Assembly (NCBI RefSeq): GCF_025677645.1
Contig: NZ_CP106879.1
Coordinates: 1,302,001 to 1,366,000 of the forward strand
Source of the DNA: Curtobacterium poinsettiae
Lineage (GTDB): Bacteria; Actinomycetota; Actinomycetes; Actinomycetales; Microbacteriaceae
Direction: 5' to 3'
DNA length: 64,000 nucleotides
The notes below the pieces were generated by a model that saw only the letters and a program-made list of their open reading frames with translations, was not told the origin of the DNA and made no database searches. Of this stretch, positions 1-8,626 are shown piece by piece. A program made the position numbers and the translations under genes. Numbering within the stretch: the stretch's first letter is position 1; the number at the start of each line of letters is the position of its first letter.

Positions 1-575
1 ACGCCGATGCGCCGGAACAGCGAGCCGACGTGCACCTTCACGGTCCGCTCCGCGATGCCGAGCTCCGCGCCGATCTGCCGGTTCGACATGCCTCGGGCGA
101 TCCGGACGAGCACGTCCCGTTCACGGGGTGGGAGCTCCGGGTCCCGGTCCACCGCGGCTCCGGCGGCTGTTCCGGGCAAGAGCGCCCGGGCCACCCGGGG
201 GTCGATCGGCGTCTCGTCGCGCGCTGCGGCACGGACCGCCGCGACCACGTCGTCGGGCGCGGCGTCCTTGAGCAGGTAGCCCGTCGCGCCGGCCGCCAAC
301 GCGGCCCGCACCCGGTGGTCGTCCGAGAACGTCGTGACGACGAGGACCCGGACCGACGGCAGGAGCGCCCGCACCTGCCGGGTCGCCTCCACACCGCCCG
401 CACCGGGCATCGACAGGTCCATCACGACGACGTCGGGCTGGAGCGTCGGCACGAGCGACACCGCTGCTTCGCCGGTGGCTGCCTCGCCGACGACCTCGCA
501 GTCGTCCGTCGTCCCGAGCACCGCGCGCAGCCCGCTCCGGACCAGCGCGTGGTCGTCGACCAGCAGGACCCTCAA
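1..575 (-). CDS. LuxR/NarL-family response regulator, C-terminus cut by window edge
   Basis: Transcriptional response regulator acting in the cytoplasm with the adjacent histidine kinase. The 191 visible residues hold a receiver domain (acid pair D7-D8, phosphoacceptor D53 in VMDLSMPG, switch T81, K103) and a LuxR-type helix-turn-helix from about residue 148 (PRERDVLVRIARGMSNRQIG, then TVKVHVGSLFRRI). The last 15-20 residues lie beyond base 1. I chose the TTG at 575 because it overlaps the kinase stop in a TTGA tetranucleotide and gives the standard MRVLLVDDH start. Target genes cannot be told from the window. Confidence 0.93.
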   Translation of the reverse strand, partial: MRVLLVDDHALVRSGLRAVLGTTDDCEVVGEAATGEAAVSLVPTLQPDVVVMDLSMPGAGGVEATRQVRALLPSVRVLVVTTFSDDHRVRAALAAGATGYLLKDAAPDDVVAAVRAAARDETPIDPRVARALLPGTAAGAAVDRDPELPPRERDVLVRIARGMSNRQIGAELGIAERTVKVHVGSLFRRIG

Positions 576-1945
576 CGCAGGGCCTCCGCGTCGACGGGGA
601 CCTCGAGGTCCCAGGTGGTGCCGGCACCCGGCGCGGTCCGGAGCAGCAGGGACCCGCCGGTGTCCTCGGCGACCTCGCGCAGCAGGGTGGTGCCGAGGTG
701 TCCGGTGCGGCCGCCCTCGACGACCACGGCGGGGTCGAAGCCCGCCCCGTCGTCGTGCACGACCACCCGGACCGAGCCGCCGGCCTGCGTCACCGTGACG
801 TCCACCCGGGTCGCTTCGGCGTGCTTGACGACGTTCCAGACGGCCTCACGGACGAAGCGCACGACCGCGAGCAGCGCGGCGGAGGACGCTTCGACGACGT
901 CCGGCACCCGCACGGTGGTCGCGAGCCCCGCAGCACGCGCGCGGGCACAGACGTCGTCGAGGGCGGCGCCGAGTCCCTCGGGCGTCGGAGCCGCTGGCCG
1001 GATCGTCGCCATCGAGGTCCGCAGCGACGACACCGCACCCCGGAGCACCGTGGCGGCGTCGCGCGTGGCGGGATCGGCACCGAGGGACAGCGCGAGTCCG
1101 GCGACGTCCTGCACCGGTCCGTCGTGCAGTTCGGCGGCCATCCGTCGGCGTTCCGCGGCCTCGGCGTCGAGTGCGCGACCGAGCAGCCGCTCCCGCAGGC
1201 GCTGCCCGGAACGGATCCGCAGCAGCAACCCGAGCAGCAGCGGCACCAGGAGCGCGAGCACCACGGCCACCGTGCCGAACGCCAGGACGGCGAACGACCG
1301 CCGCAGGTCCGCGGCGCGCGCGAGCACCTGGTCGTACGGCTGGTACGCCTCGAACAGCAGCGCCTCGCCGGACGGCGTGTGCACCGCCTGGTACGCCTCG
1401 AGCAGCGGCCCGTGCCCGCGCTCGTAGCGGTTCTCCGGCTCGGTCAGGTCCGACACCTCGGCGTCGGAGCGGTCCGACTCCAGCGCCTCCAGGTCCTCGT
1501 CGGACAGCGGGAAGCGCTCGCCGACCAGTCGACGTTCGTCCGACCAGAGCACCGTGCCGTCGGCCGCCCAGAGCTTCATCCGAACGGCCGATCCGGCGCG
1601 CAGCTCACCGGCCACCGCGTCGTCCAGGCGCGTCCGTGCGGCAGCCCGGTCGACGGCCGGCCGCAACGGGTCGGCGACCGCGTCGAGCAGTGCGGGTTCG
1701 ACCACGACGCGTGCGAGCGCCGCGGTGTCGCTGGTCGCGTCACGGACGGCGAACGACTCCGCGATGCGCTGCGCCACCAGGGTGCCGGCGGTCGCGACCG
1801 CGGCGCCGCCGACGACCGCGGCGAGCACGACGCCGACCAGGACGAGTCGCCAGGGTGTCCGGCCGGTCTGCCGGCGCGGGTCTGCCGCGACGAGCACGAC
1901 CGGCTCCGCCGCCGTGTCACTGTCCGACGACCGTTGTCCGTGCAC
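572..1945 (-). CDS. NarL-type sensor histidine kinase (HisKA_3)
   Basis: Membrane sensor kinase of 457 residues, partner of the overlapping response regulator. Transmembrane segments at about 33-55 and 218-243 enclose an extracytoplasmic region of some 160 residues with no domain I recognise. The cytoplasmic part has the HisKA_3 phosphoacceptor H274 (MAAELHDGPVQD) and a C-terminal HATPase domain with a D-D-G-A-G-F glycine box. The GTG start at 1945 is preceded, six bases away, by TACGGT on the minus strand (1957-1952) with no Shine-Dalgarno sequence, so the message is probably leaderless. The signal sensed is unknown. Confidence 0.92.
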   Translation of the reverse strand: MHGQRSSDSDTAAEPVVLVAADPRRQTGRTPWRLVLVGVVLAAVVGGAAVATAGTLVAQRIAESFAVRDATSDTAALARVVVEPALLDAVADPLRPAVDRAAARTRLDDAVAGELRAGSAVRMKLWAADGTVLWSDERRLVGERFPLSDEDLEALESDRSDAEVSDLTEPENRYERGHGPLLEAYQAVHTPSGEALLFEAYQPYDQVLARAADLRRSFAVLAFGTVAVVLALLVPLLLGLLLRIRSGQRLRERLLGRALDAEAAERRRMAAELHDGPVQDVAGLALSLGADPATRDAATVLRGAVSSLRTSMATIRPAAPTPEGLGAALDDVCARARAAGLATTVRVPDVVEASSAALLAVVRFVREAVWNVVKHAEATRVDVTVTQAGGSVRVVVHDDGAGFDPAVVVEGGRTGHLGTTLLREVAEDTGGSLLLRTAPGAGTTWDLEVPVDAEALR

Positions 1946-2007
1946 CCGGACACCGTAACCGGCGGCGTCCCAACCGGGCGCGCCCGGGGCCCGGATCGCC
2001 GCAGAAC

Positions 2008-2055
2008 GCAGGCCTGGAGGCCCGTGGCGGTGTCGCCACGGGCCTCCAGGCCTGC
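2008..2055. terminator. Perfect 22-bp hairpin, member of the dispersed GGAGGC hairpin family
   Basis: Arms 2008-2029 and 2034-2055 are exact reverse complements around a four-base loop and contain the family core GGCCTGGAGGCCCG. It lies between the kinase start and the Gfo/Idh stop, both on the minus strand, so it could end transcripts leaving the Gfo/Idh operon. There is no T tract, so its action as an intrinsic terminator is inferred. Matching hairpins lie at 8403, 20371, 33648, 50328 and 60094. Confidence 0.75.
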
Positions 2056-2079
2056 TCGGGGTGCGTCGTACCGCACATG

Positions 2080-2130
2080 GTGAGCAGGAACGGTCGGGTC
2101 GCGGTGCGCGACCCGACCGTTTCTGCTCAC
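2080..2130 (-). terminator. Hairpin overlapping the Gfo/Idh stop codon
   Basis: Arms 2080-2103 and 2107-2130 pair over 24 positions with one wobble pair and a three-base loop. The stop codon of the oxidoreductase (2129-2127) lies inside the arm, so the structure forms at the very end of the operon message. The sequence is unrelated to the neighbouring 2008-2055 hairpin, giving two strong stems in tandem. Confidence 0.75.
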
Positions 2131-3230
2131 GAAGCGGGGAGCCGCTCGCGCAGGGCGCCGCGGACCGACTCCCACCCGGCCAGGCGGTCGCGGATCGCGA
2201 CGTCCTGCTCGGCGGTCAGCGCGTCCCGGTGCGCCTGTTCGAGCACCTCGTCGATGACGACGCGGCGGCCGCTGCGGGCCGAGGTGATGGCCGCGTCGAC
2301 CATGGTCAGGCTCATCACGTTGCCGTGCACCTCGCCGTCCGGCACCTCGCCCGAGCGGACCGCCCGGACGAAGGACGCCAGCGAACCGGCGATCTCGTGC
2401 CCGACCGACGGCGCCGCTGCCGGGGACCCCGGTGTGCCGTCGAGGTCGCTCGACGGGTCGTGGTCGCCGTCCCAGAGCGCCGTACCGGCCGCTCCGGAGG
2501 CACGCCAGTCGCCGTTCCACGAGGTCTCGGCACCTGGCGCGCACCACGAACCGTCGTAGACGTAGCGGACGTCGTCCTCGAACGTGAAGACGGCTGCGGC
2601 CGCCGCATCGCCCCGGTACCAGGACCACGAGGGGTTCCACGATTCGCAGTACACCGACACCGGGTCGCGTTCGAGCACGTACCGGGCGGAGTCGAAGGCG
2701 TGGATGGCCATGTCGAGCAGCAGGACGTCGTCCATCTCCTCGCGGAAACCACCGAAGTGCGGGGCCTTCGCGAACCGGGTGCTCAGCCCACCCACGGCGC
2801 CGAGGTCGCGGACGTGCTGCCGGAACGCGACGAGCTGGTCGTTGTAGCGACGGGACTGCGACACCATGAACAGCTTGCCGGTGGCCTCGGCGGCGGCGGC
2901 GAGTGACAGCGCCTCGGCGACGGTCTGTGCGGCCGGTTTCTCGCCGAGCACGGGGAGCCCGGCTCGGAGCGCCTGCAGGGTGACCGGGTGGTGCGCGACC
3001 GGCACGGTGATGTCGAGGACGGCCTCGGCACCGGTCTCGGCGGCCAACACCGTCAGGTCCGTGCCGACCGGGATCGACGGGTCGCCGGCGAGCTCGGCCC
3101 CGGCGCGGGCGGCGTCGAGGTCGAGGTCGACGATGCCGACCAGCTCGACCTCGGGGTCGGCGGCGACGGTGGCGAGCCAGGCCCGCCCCATCCCGCCGGC
3201 GCCGACCTGCAGGACGCGGAGGGGGCTCAC
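2127..3230 (-). CDS. Gfo/Idh/MocA-family oxidoreductase
   Basis: NAD(P)-dependent sugar oxidoreductase of 367 residues, cytoplasmic. The Rossmann fold starts with VGAGGMG (9-15), the family EKP motif is at 97-99, and D173/H177 sit in the conserved region after LLLDMAIH. The GTG start at 3230 overlaps the stop of the upstream ThuA-like gene (GTGA), so translation is probably coupled. It is the last gene of an operon running binding protein, MalF, MalG, ThuA, oxidoreductase. ThuA next to a Gfo/Idh enzyme recalls thuAB of Sinorhizobium, where 3-keto-disaccharides are handled. The substrate here is unknown. Confidence 0.88.
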   Translation of the reverse strand: MSPLRVLQVGAGGMGRAWLATVAADPEVELVGIVDLDLDAARAGAELAGDPSIPVGTDLTVLAAETGAEAVLDITVPVAHHPVTLQALRAGLPVLGEKPAAQTVAEALSLAAAAEATGKLFMVSQSRRYNDQLVAFRQHVRDLGAVGGLSTRFAKAPHFGGFREEMDDVLLLDMAIHAFDSARYVLERDPVSVYCESWNPSWSWYRGDAAAAAVFTFEDDVRYVYDGSWCAPGAETSWNGDWRASGAAGTALWDGDHDPSSDLDGTPGSPAAAPSVGHEIAGSLASFVRAVRSGEVPDGEVHGNVMSLTMVDAAITSARSGRRVVIDEVLEQAHRDALTAEQDVAIRDRLAGWESVRGALRERLPAS

Positions 3231-4060
3231 GCCTGCGCCCCGTCGCGCTCGGCCGCCGGCTGGCTGGCCGTCGGTTCGGCGGGCTCGGGCTCGGCGTCGT
3301 CGAACGGACCGCGGTAGTGCTGCCCGTCGAAGTACTCGCCCAGGTCGTAGCGGCGGAGCGTCGGGATCTCCCGTTCGCGCTCGGGCCGCGCCCACTCGGC
3401 GCCGTTCGCGATCACGCGGCGGACGTCCGGGTGGTGGTACACGGGGAAGTCCTGGTCACCGGGGGAGAAGTAGAAGATCTTCCCGAGGCCGCGGCGGTAC
3501 GTCATGCCGCTCCGGAACACCTCGCCGCCCGTGAAGCCCGAGATGAACACCAGCTCGTCGGGCGTCGGGACGTCGAAGTACTCGCCGTACATCTCCTGCT
3601 CCGGGATGACGATCGGGTTCGGCACCCCGCGGGTGATCGGGTGCTGCGGGTTGACGGTCCAGACGAGTTCCTGGTCGTGCTCGCTGCGCCAGCGGAGGGT
3701 GCAGGTGGTGCCCATCAGCTTGCCGAAGATCTTCGACCAGTGGCCGGAGTGCAGGACGAGCAGCCCCATGCCGGAGAGCACGTGCCGGTGCACCCGGTCG
3801 ACCACGGCGTCGTCGACGTCCTGGTGTGCTGCGTGCCCCCACCAGGTGAGGACGTCGGTGTTCGCGAGGACCTCGTCGGTGAGGCCGTGCTCGGGCTCCT
3901 GCATGGTGGCGGTCCGGACGACGGCCTCGGGCAGGTGCTCGCGGATGCCGTCCGCGATCGCGCCGTGCATGCCGTCGGGGTACCGCTCGGCGACGTGCTG
4001 CTCGACCTGTTCGTGGACGTTCTCGCCCCAGACGGTGATGCGGAGCGGGGTGGTGGTCAT
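3227..4060 (-). CDS. ThuA-like protein (trehalose-utilisation family)
   Basis: A 277-residue cytoplasmic protein with the class-I glutamine-amidotransferase-like fold typical of ThuA. Recognisable stretches are LTWWGHAAHQ near residue 72, LLVLHSGHWSK near 100, EQEMYGEYFD near 158 and GKIFYFSPGDQD near 195. The last 25 residues are a Glu/Pro/Ala-rich tail outside the family core. The ATG at 4060 was chosen because MTTTPLRITVWGEN is the usual family start. The ThuA role is incompletely defined; handling of 3-keto-sugars is the leading idea and is inference here. Confidence 0.87.
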   Translation of the reverse strand: MTTTPLRITVWGENVHEQVEQHVAERYPDGMHGAIADGIREHLPEAVVRTATMQEPEHGLTDEVLANTDVLTWWGHAAHQDVDDAVVDRVHRHVLSGMGLLVLHSGHWSKIFGKLMGTTCTLRWRSEHDQELVWTVNPQHPITRGVPNPIVIPEQEMYGEYFDVPTPDELVFISGFTGGEVFRSGMTYRRGLGKIFYFSPGDQDFPVYHHPDVRRVIANGAEWARPEREREIPTLRRYDLGEYFDGQHYRGPFDDAEPEPAEPTASQPAAERDGAQA

Positions 4061-4092
4061 GGTGTGTGCCTTTCGGGAGTGGTGGGACCCGG

Positions 4093-4980
4093 TCACTTGA
4101 CTGCGCCGCCGGTGGCCCCGGCGGCGATGAACTTCTGCGCCACGAGCAGCAGCACGATGGCGGGGATCGAGGCCATCACCGCGGCGGCCATGACGGTCGA
4201 CCAGTCGGCGGTGAAGGTGCCGATGTAGTTGTAGATGCCGAGCGTGATCGGCCGGACGTCCTCGGTGGTGGTGAGGGTCAGGGCGAACAGGAAGTCGCTC
4301 CAGGTGAACAGGAACGTGAACAGTCCGGCGGTGATCAGGGCGTTGGCACTGATGGGCACGACGACCGAGCGGAAGGCCCGGAAGTTGCCGGCACCGTCGA
4401 CCTTCGCGGCCTCGATGATCGACGGCGGGATGTTCTGCATGAACGCCCGCATGATCAGGATCGCGAAGGGCACGCCGGCGGTGCTGTCGGCCAGGATCAG
4501 CCCCGGCACGGTGTTGAGCAGACCGAGGTCGTTGTACGCCGCGTACAGGGCGTTCGCGACGACGATGCCGGGGATCATCTGCGAGATGAGGATGCCGAAC
4601 AGCACCGCGTTGATGCCCTTGACCTTGAACTGGGCGAGCGCGTAGGACGCCGGCGTCGCGATGAGCAGGCTGACGACGACACTGCCCAGGGCGATCCCCA
4701 GGCTCGTGACCAGGGCGCCGCCCTGGTCGGCGATCGCCTGCGCGTAACCGCCGAGCTGCGCGTTGATCGGGAACCAGGCGGCCTCGATCGCGGAACCGGC
4801 CGGCTGCAGCGAGATGTTGATCATCCAGTAGACGGGGAACAGCATCACGGCGAGGATCAGGATCCCGACGCCGGACAGCACCCACTGCTTCGCGCTCGTG
4901 GGACGGACGGGTCGCCGGGTGCCGCGGGTGACCACCGCGCGGGTCCGGAGGAGGTCGTTGGTCGGCGCTGCGTCAGTCAT
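4093..4980 (-). CDS. Carbohydrate ABC transporter permease, MalG type (CUT1)
   Basis: Inner-membrane permease of 295 residues with six predicted hydrophobic segments and the ATPase-contacting EAA loop IIEAAKVDGAGNFRAF near residue 190. It pairs with the MalF-type permease encoded just upstream (8-base overlap at 4973-4980) and the lipoprotein at 5941. No ATPase gene is nearby, so energy probably comes from a shared MsiK-like ATPase. The substrate is not evident from sequence; the neighbouring ThuA and Gfo/Idh genes suggest a disaccharide or glycoside. Confidence 0.92.
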   Translation of the reverse strand: MTDAAPTNDLLRTRAVVTRGTRRPVRPTSAKQWVLSGVGILILAVMLFPVYWMINISLQPAGSAIEAAWFPINAQLGGYAQAIADQGGALVTSLGIALGSVVVSLLIATPASYALAQFKVKGINAVLFGILISQMIPGIVVANALYAAYNDLGLLNTVPGLILADSTAGVPFAILIMRAFMQNIPPSIIEAAKVDGAGNFRAFRSVVVPISANALITAGLFTFLFTWSDFLFALTLTTTEDVRPITLGIYNYIGTFTADWSTVMAAAVMASIPAIVLLLVAQKFIAAGATGGAVK

Positions 4981-5938
4981 CGACGGCCTTCCTGTTGAGG
5001 CGGAGGTAGACGATCGCGAACAGGGCGGAGATCACGATGAGGATGTTGCTCAGCGCGGCGCCCTGACCGAAGTCGAACTGCTTGAACGACAGGTCGTAGG
5101 ACTGGGTCGCGATGGTCTGGGTGGCGTTCGCCGGACCGCCGTTCGTCAACCCGAGGATGATGTCGAGCACCTTGATCGTGTAGACGACGCCGAGCACGAG
5201 CGTGACGCTCACGACCGGTCGCAGCATCGGCCAGGTGATCGCCCAGAAGGCCTTCCACCCGGTCGCGCCGTCGAGTGCCGCTGCCTCGTACAGCTCGGTG
5301 GGGATGTCCTGCAGACCGCCGTACAGGATCGTGGTGTTGAAGGGGATCCCGATCCAGATGTTCACCGCGATGACGGTGATGAGCGCCACGGCGGGGCTCG
5401 TCAGCCACGGGACCGACGGGATGCCGAAGGTGCCGAGGAACTGGTTGACGACGCCCGAGTCCTGGTCGAGCATCCACTTCCAGACCGCGCTCGAGACGAT
5501 GAGCGGCAGCAGCCAGGGCAGCAGGAGCAGCGAGCGCAGGAGGCCGGACAGCGGGAAGTTCCGGCGGAAGAACAGGGCGAGCAGCAGGCCGAGGACGAAC
5601 TGGCCGACGATCGACCCGATCGTGAACAGCGCCGTGTTGAGCATCGCCGTGCCGAACAGCTGTGACGAGACGACCGAGGCGTAGTTCGCCAGGCCGACCC
5701 ACGGGGCCTCGCCCGTGTAGAACGTCGACGTCGTGTACGCCTGGAAGCTCATGACGATGTTCTTGACCACCGGGTAGCCGAAGAACAGCAGCAGGAACAG
5801 GACGGCCGGCAGCAGGAACAGCAGCTGCGCGATCCGTTCGAAGCGCAGCGAGCGGCCCGGGCGGGGCCGCCGGGACGGAGCGGGTGCTCCGTCCCCGGCG
5901 GCCCGCCGTGGGGCGACGGGGGTCGCGGTGCTCGTCAT
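4973..5938 (-). CDS. Carbohydrate ABC transporter permease, MalF type (CUT1)
   Basis: Inner-membrane permease of 321 residues. A 35-residue cytoplasmic N-terminus rich in Arg, Pro and Ala precedes six hydrophobic segments, and the EAA loop reads LYEAAALDGATGWKAFW near residue 220. It begins two bases after the stop of the binding lipoprotein gene and overlaps the next permease, so the three components are one translational unit. Confidence 0.92.
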   Translation of the reverse strand: MTSTATPVAPRRAAGDGAPAPSRRPRPGRSLRFERIAQLLFLLPAVLFLLLFFGYPVVKNIVMSFQAYTTSTFYTGEAPWVGLANYASVVSSQLFGTAMLNTALFTIGSIVGQFVLGLLLALFFRRNFPLSGLLRSLLLLPWLLPLIVSSAVWKWMLDQDSGVVNQFLGTFGIPSVPWLTSPAVALITVIAVNIWIGIPFNTTILYGGLQDIPTELYEAAALDGATGWKAFWAITWPMLRPVVSVTLVLGVVYTIKVLDIILGLTNGGPANATQTIATQSYDLSFKQFDFGQGAALSNILIVISALFAIVYLRLNRKAVDD

Positions 5939-5940
5939 GC

Positions 5941-7176
5941 TCAGTTGCTCGACTGCGCGTTCTGCAGGGCGTCGGCCGGCGAGTCCTGCCCGGTCAGCGC
6001 CGACTGCACGGCCGTGTAGATCTTCGTCGCGGCCTTGGGCCAGTCGGCACCGAGCTCGCCCGTGCGGGCGCGGGCATCGGCGACGAGGTCGACGAACACC
6101 TGCTCCTCGGGGACGTCCTTGCCGAACTGCTGCGCGACGTCGGTCTTCGAGGGGATCGTGTACCGCAGCTTCGCCATCGCGAGCTGGTTGGCGTCGCTGT
6201 TCATGCAGTCCACGATCTTCGCCGCGACGGCCTGCTTCGCCTTGTCACCGGTGTTCGGGACGGTCCAGACCTCGCCACCGAGCGGGGCCACGGCCTTGTC
6301 GCTGGCCGACTGCACGGGGATCTGGGCGATCCCGTAGTCGACCTTCGACTCCTTCAGACCGGGGATCTGCCACGGGCCGTTGATCATCATCGCGGCCTTG
6401 CCGGCCATGAACTGGTCGTTCACGTCGGCCTGGGTCCAGTTCACGACGCTCTTCGACATCGAGCCGTCGTCGACCAGGCCCTTCCAGAGCGACAGTGCTT
6501 CCTCGGTCTCCGGGGTCGCGATGTCCTTCTCGTCGCCGCCGTTCGACCACATGAACGGCAGGAACTGCCAGGTGCCCTCGTAGGTGGCGTTGGCGTCGAC
6601 GGCGAACCCGTACTGGTCGCCCTTCGTCAGCTTCGCCGCGGCGGACTGCAGCTCGTCCCACGTCTTCGGCGGGGTGACACCTGCCTCGGACAGCACCTTC
6701 TTGTTGTAGAAGAGCGCGATGGTGTTCACGGTGGGGGCGAGGCCGTAGACCTCGTCCTCGTAGGTGCCGGCCTGCAGCACGCCCTTGGCGTACCCGTCGG
6801 TCGAGATGTCGTAGTCGGACAGCGGCGACAGCGCACCGGTCTCGGCGATCTGCTGCAGGTCCGGGTTGTCGAGCATCAGGACGTCCGGCAGGGTCTTCGA
6901 CGACGCCTGCTGCAGGACCTTCTGGATGAGCGACGAGCCGGGCACCAGACTGCGCTTGATGGTGACGTCGTTCTCGGCCCCGCACTTGTCGAGGTACTCG
7001 CCGATGACCTTCTTGTCGTTGCCCTGGTTGTAGTAGTCGAGCACGGTGATGGAGTCCACCTTGCCGCCGGAGCTCGCGGACGAGCCACCGGAACAACCGG
7101 CGAGGACGAGGGGGACGGCCGCCAGCATGGCGACCGCGCTGAGGACCTGAGGCGTCCTGCGGTGTCGAGGCTTCAT
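5941..7176 (-). CDS. Extracellular sugar-binding lipoprotein (SBP family 1)
   Basis: Solute-binding protein of the adjacent importer, 411 residues, anchored outside the cell by lipid. The start MKPRHRRTPQ gives a compact signal sequence ending in the lipobox LAGC (about residue 28); an in-frame ATG eleven codons earlier (7209) would only add a hydrophilic stretch. The mature part begins with a Gly/Ser linker and has the usual family features (FYNKKVL, MNGPW-like region near residue 235). It is the first gene of the operon and faces the LacI gene across an operator at 7305-7320. Confidence 0.92.
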   Translation of the reverse strand: MKPRHRRTPQVLSAVAMLAAVPLVLAGCSGGSSASSGGKVDSITVLDYYNQGNDKKVIGEYLDKCGAENDVTIKRSLVPGSSLIQKVLQQASSKTLPDVLMLDNPDLQQIAETGALSPLSDYDISTDGYAKGVLQAGTYEDEVYGLAPTVNTIALFYNKKVLSEAGVTPPKTWDELQSAAAKLTKGDQYGFAVDANATYEGTWQFLPFMWSNGGDEKDIATPETEEALSLWKGLVDDGSMSKSVVNWTQADVNDQFMAGKAAMMINGPWQIPGLKESKVDYGIAQIPVQSASDKAVAPLGGEVWTVPNTGDKAKQAVAAKIVDCMNSDANQLAMAKLRYTIPSKTDVAQQFGKDVPEEQVFVDLVADARARTGELGADWPKAATKIYTAVQSALTGQDSPADALQNAQSSN

Positions 7177-7304
7177 TGCTTCGCTCTTCTCTGGATGGTT
7201 GCCGGACACGAGTCGAACGTGTCGCTCGTGGATCGGGGACGACCGGACCAGAACCGCTCCGTCGCGTCCCGAGTGGGGTCGAAGCTAGCATCGAAGCGGT
7301 GAGA

Positions 7305-7320
7305 TGGTAAAGCGCTTAGA
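7305..7320. promoter_or_regulatory. LacI-type operator between divergent genes
   Basis: The palindrome AAGCGCTT (7310-7317) with central CG inside GGTAAAGCGCTTAGA is the classical half-site layout bound by LacI/CcpA-type repressors. It lies between the binding-protein gene (minus) and lacI (plus). A possible -10 for lacI, TACAGT, lies about 30 bases downstream, so the site could serve both promoters. Binding is inferred. Confidence 0.7.
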
Positions 7321-7377
7321 CGAACTTTTTCGGGCACCGCCCCCGCTACAGTGAGCGGGACAGGGTGAGGGGGCGGC

Positions 7378-8394
7378 ATGGCGACGATGCAGCAGGTCGC
7401 CGACCGAGCGGGCGTCTCGATCGCGACGGTGTCCTTCGTCGTGAACGGCAACAAGCGCGTGTCCGCCGACACCCGTGCCCGGGTCACGGCGGCGATGCGC
7501 GAGCTGGGCTACCGGAACAACGTGGTCGCCCGGGCGCTGGCATCGCGCCGCACCCGGATCCTCGCGCTCGTGTTCCCGGTGCTCGAGCACCGACTCGGCC
7601 AGACCGCGCTGCAGTTCTTCACGAGTGCCGCGAGCCGCGCCTCGGAGCTCGGGTACCACCTGGTGCTCTGGCCGGCGGTGACGACGGCGGACGACGTGCA
7701 GGACCTCATCTCGGGCGGTCTCGCCGACGGGGTCGTGGTGATGGAGGTCACGATGCACGACCCCCGGATCGCCCGGCTGGCCGAGCTCGAGGTCCCGTTC
7801 GTCGCGATCGGCCGCACCGCCGACCCCTCGGGCATCTCGTACGTCGACATCGACTTCGAGCGCACCGTCGAGGATGCCCTCGACCACCTCACCGGGCTCG
7901 GGCACCGTCGGATCGGGCTCGTGGTCGAGGACCTCGACGGCACCACCATGGCCGACTACGGGCCGAAGGTCCGCTCCGAGGCGGCGTTCCACGCCGGCAT
8001 CGAGCGCCGCGGCCTGATCGGCACCGTGGTCGCCGCCGGTGCCTCCGCCGAGGGCGGGCGCCGTGCGGCGGCGGACCTGCTGGTGCGCGACCCCGACGTC
8101 ACGGCCGCGATCATCATGAAGGACGACTCGAACTTCGGGCTCGTCAGCGGGTTGCGGGCCGGCGGGCGCCGGGTCCCCGCGGACGTCTCCGTCATCGCGA
8201 TCGTGTCCTCCGACGGCGCCGGGGCCGCGACCGAACCGGTGCTCACGACGCTGAACGCCCCCGGCCCGGAGCTCGGCCGCCTGGCGGTCGAGTCGCTGGT
8301 CGATCGCCTGGAGGGCGGCAGCACCGAGCGCACGCACACGCTCATCCCGTGCGCTCTGCACCTGGCCGACTCGACGGCCCCCGCCCCCGCCTGA
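7378..8394 (+). CDS. LacI-family transcriptional repressor
   Basis: DNA-binding sugar-responsive regulator of 338 residues. The N-terminal helix-turn-helix is MQQVADRAGVSIATVSFVV (4-22), followed by the hinge (RNNVVARALASRR) and a periplasmic-binding-protein-like sensor domain. The ATG at 7378 has a good Shine-Dalgarno tract (GAGGGGG). Divergent orientation and the operator at 7305 point to control of the importer/ThuA/Gfo-Idh operon and probably of itself. The inducer is unknown. Confidence 0.93.
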   Translation: MATMQQVADRAGVSIATVSFVVNGNKRVSADTRARVTAAMRELGYRNNVVARALASRRTRILALVFPVLEHRLGQTALQFFTSAASRASELGYHLVLWPAVTTADDVQDLISGGLADGVVVMEVTMHDPRIARLAELEVPFVAIGRTADPSGISYVDIDFERTVEDALDHLTGLGHRRIGLVVEDLDGTTMADYGPKVRSEAAFHAGIERRGLIGTVVAAGASAEGGRRAAADLLVRDPDVTAAIIMKDDSNFGLVSGLRAGGRRVPADVSVIAIVSSDGAGAATEPVLTTLNAPGPELGRLAVESLVDRLEGGSTERTHTLIPCALHLADSTAPAPA

Positions 8395-8402
8395 CCCCCT
8401 GC

Positions 8403-8446
8403 CGGCCTGGAGGCACGGGGCGGCCCCGCCACGTGCCTCCAGGCCG
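8403..8446. terminator. 21-bp hairpin of the dispersed GGAGGC family
   Basis: Arms 8403-8423 and 8426-8446 match at 20 of 21 positions around a two-base loop and carry the family core GGCCTGGAGGCACG. It starts nine bases after the lacI stop and fits a terminator for that gene. No T tract follows. Confidence 0.75.
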
Positions 8447-8456
8447 CCGGATGGTG

Positions 8457-8530
8457 AGCCGAGTCTCGGCTGGCCGGACGGGATGCGCCGTCGTGTCCCC
8501 GTGGGATGTCCGCGGACCCGAGACTCGGCT
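8457..8530. promoter_or_regulatory. Pair of CCGAGNCTCGG palindromes upstream of a sugar importer
   Basis: AGCCGAGTCTCGGCT (8457-8471) is a perfect palindrome around one base. ACCCGAGACTCGGCT (8516-8530) is the same palindrome with one mismatch; the centres are 59 bp apart. Both lie 100-170 bp upstream of the binding-protein gene at 8627, where no other gene is present. The spacing suits a looped dimer pair for a regulator. Alternatively the two sites pair with each other as a 14-bp stem of a long-loop hairpin. No assignment to a regulator is possible. Confidence 0.45.
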
Positions 8531-8626
8531 CCGCTCCTCGCCGCCGGCACCGCCTGGCGGACAGACCAGGCTCCGCCTGGTTGTGTGGACGTACAGGTTC
8601 GCAGCACCACACGTCGAGGAGGACGG

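Noticed and set aside
8483..8626. Upstream extension of the Tat-type binding lipoprotein
   Set aside because: The frame is open to an ATG at 8483, but this would bury the twin-arginine signal inside a hydrophilic stretch and cover the twin palindromes; the ATG at 8627 has a strong ribosome site.
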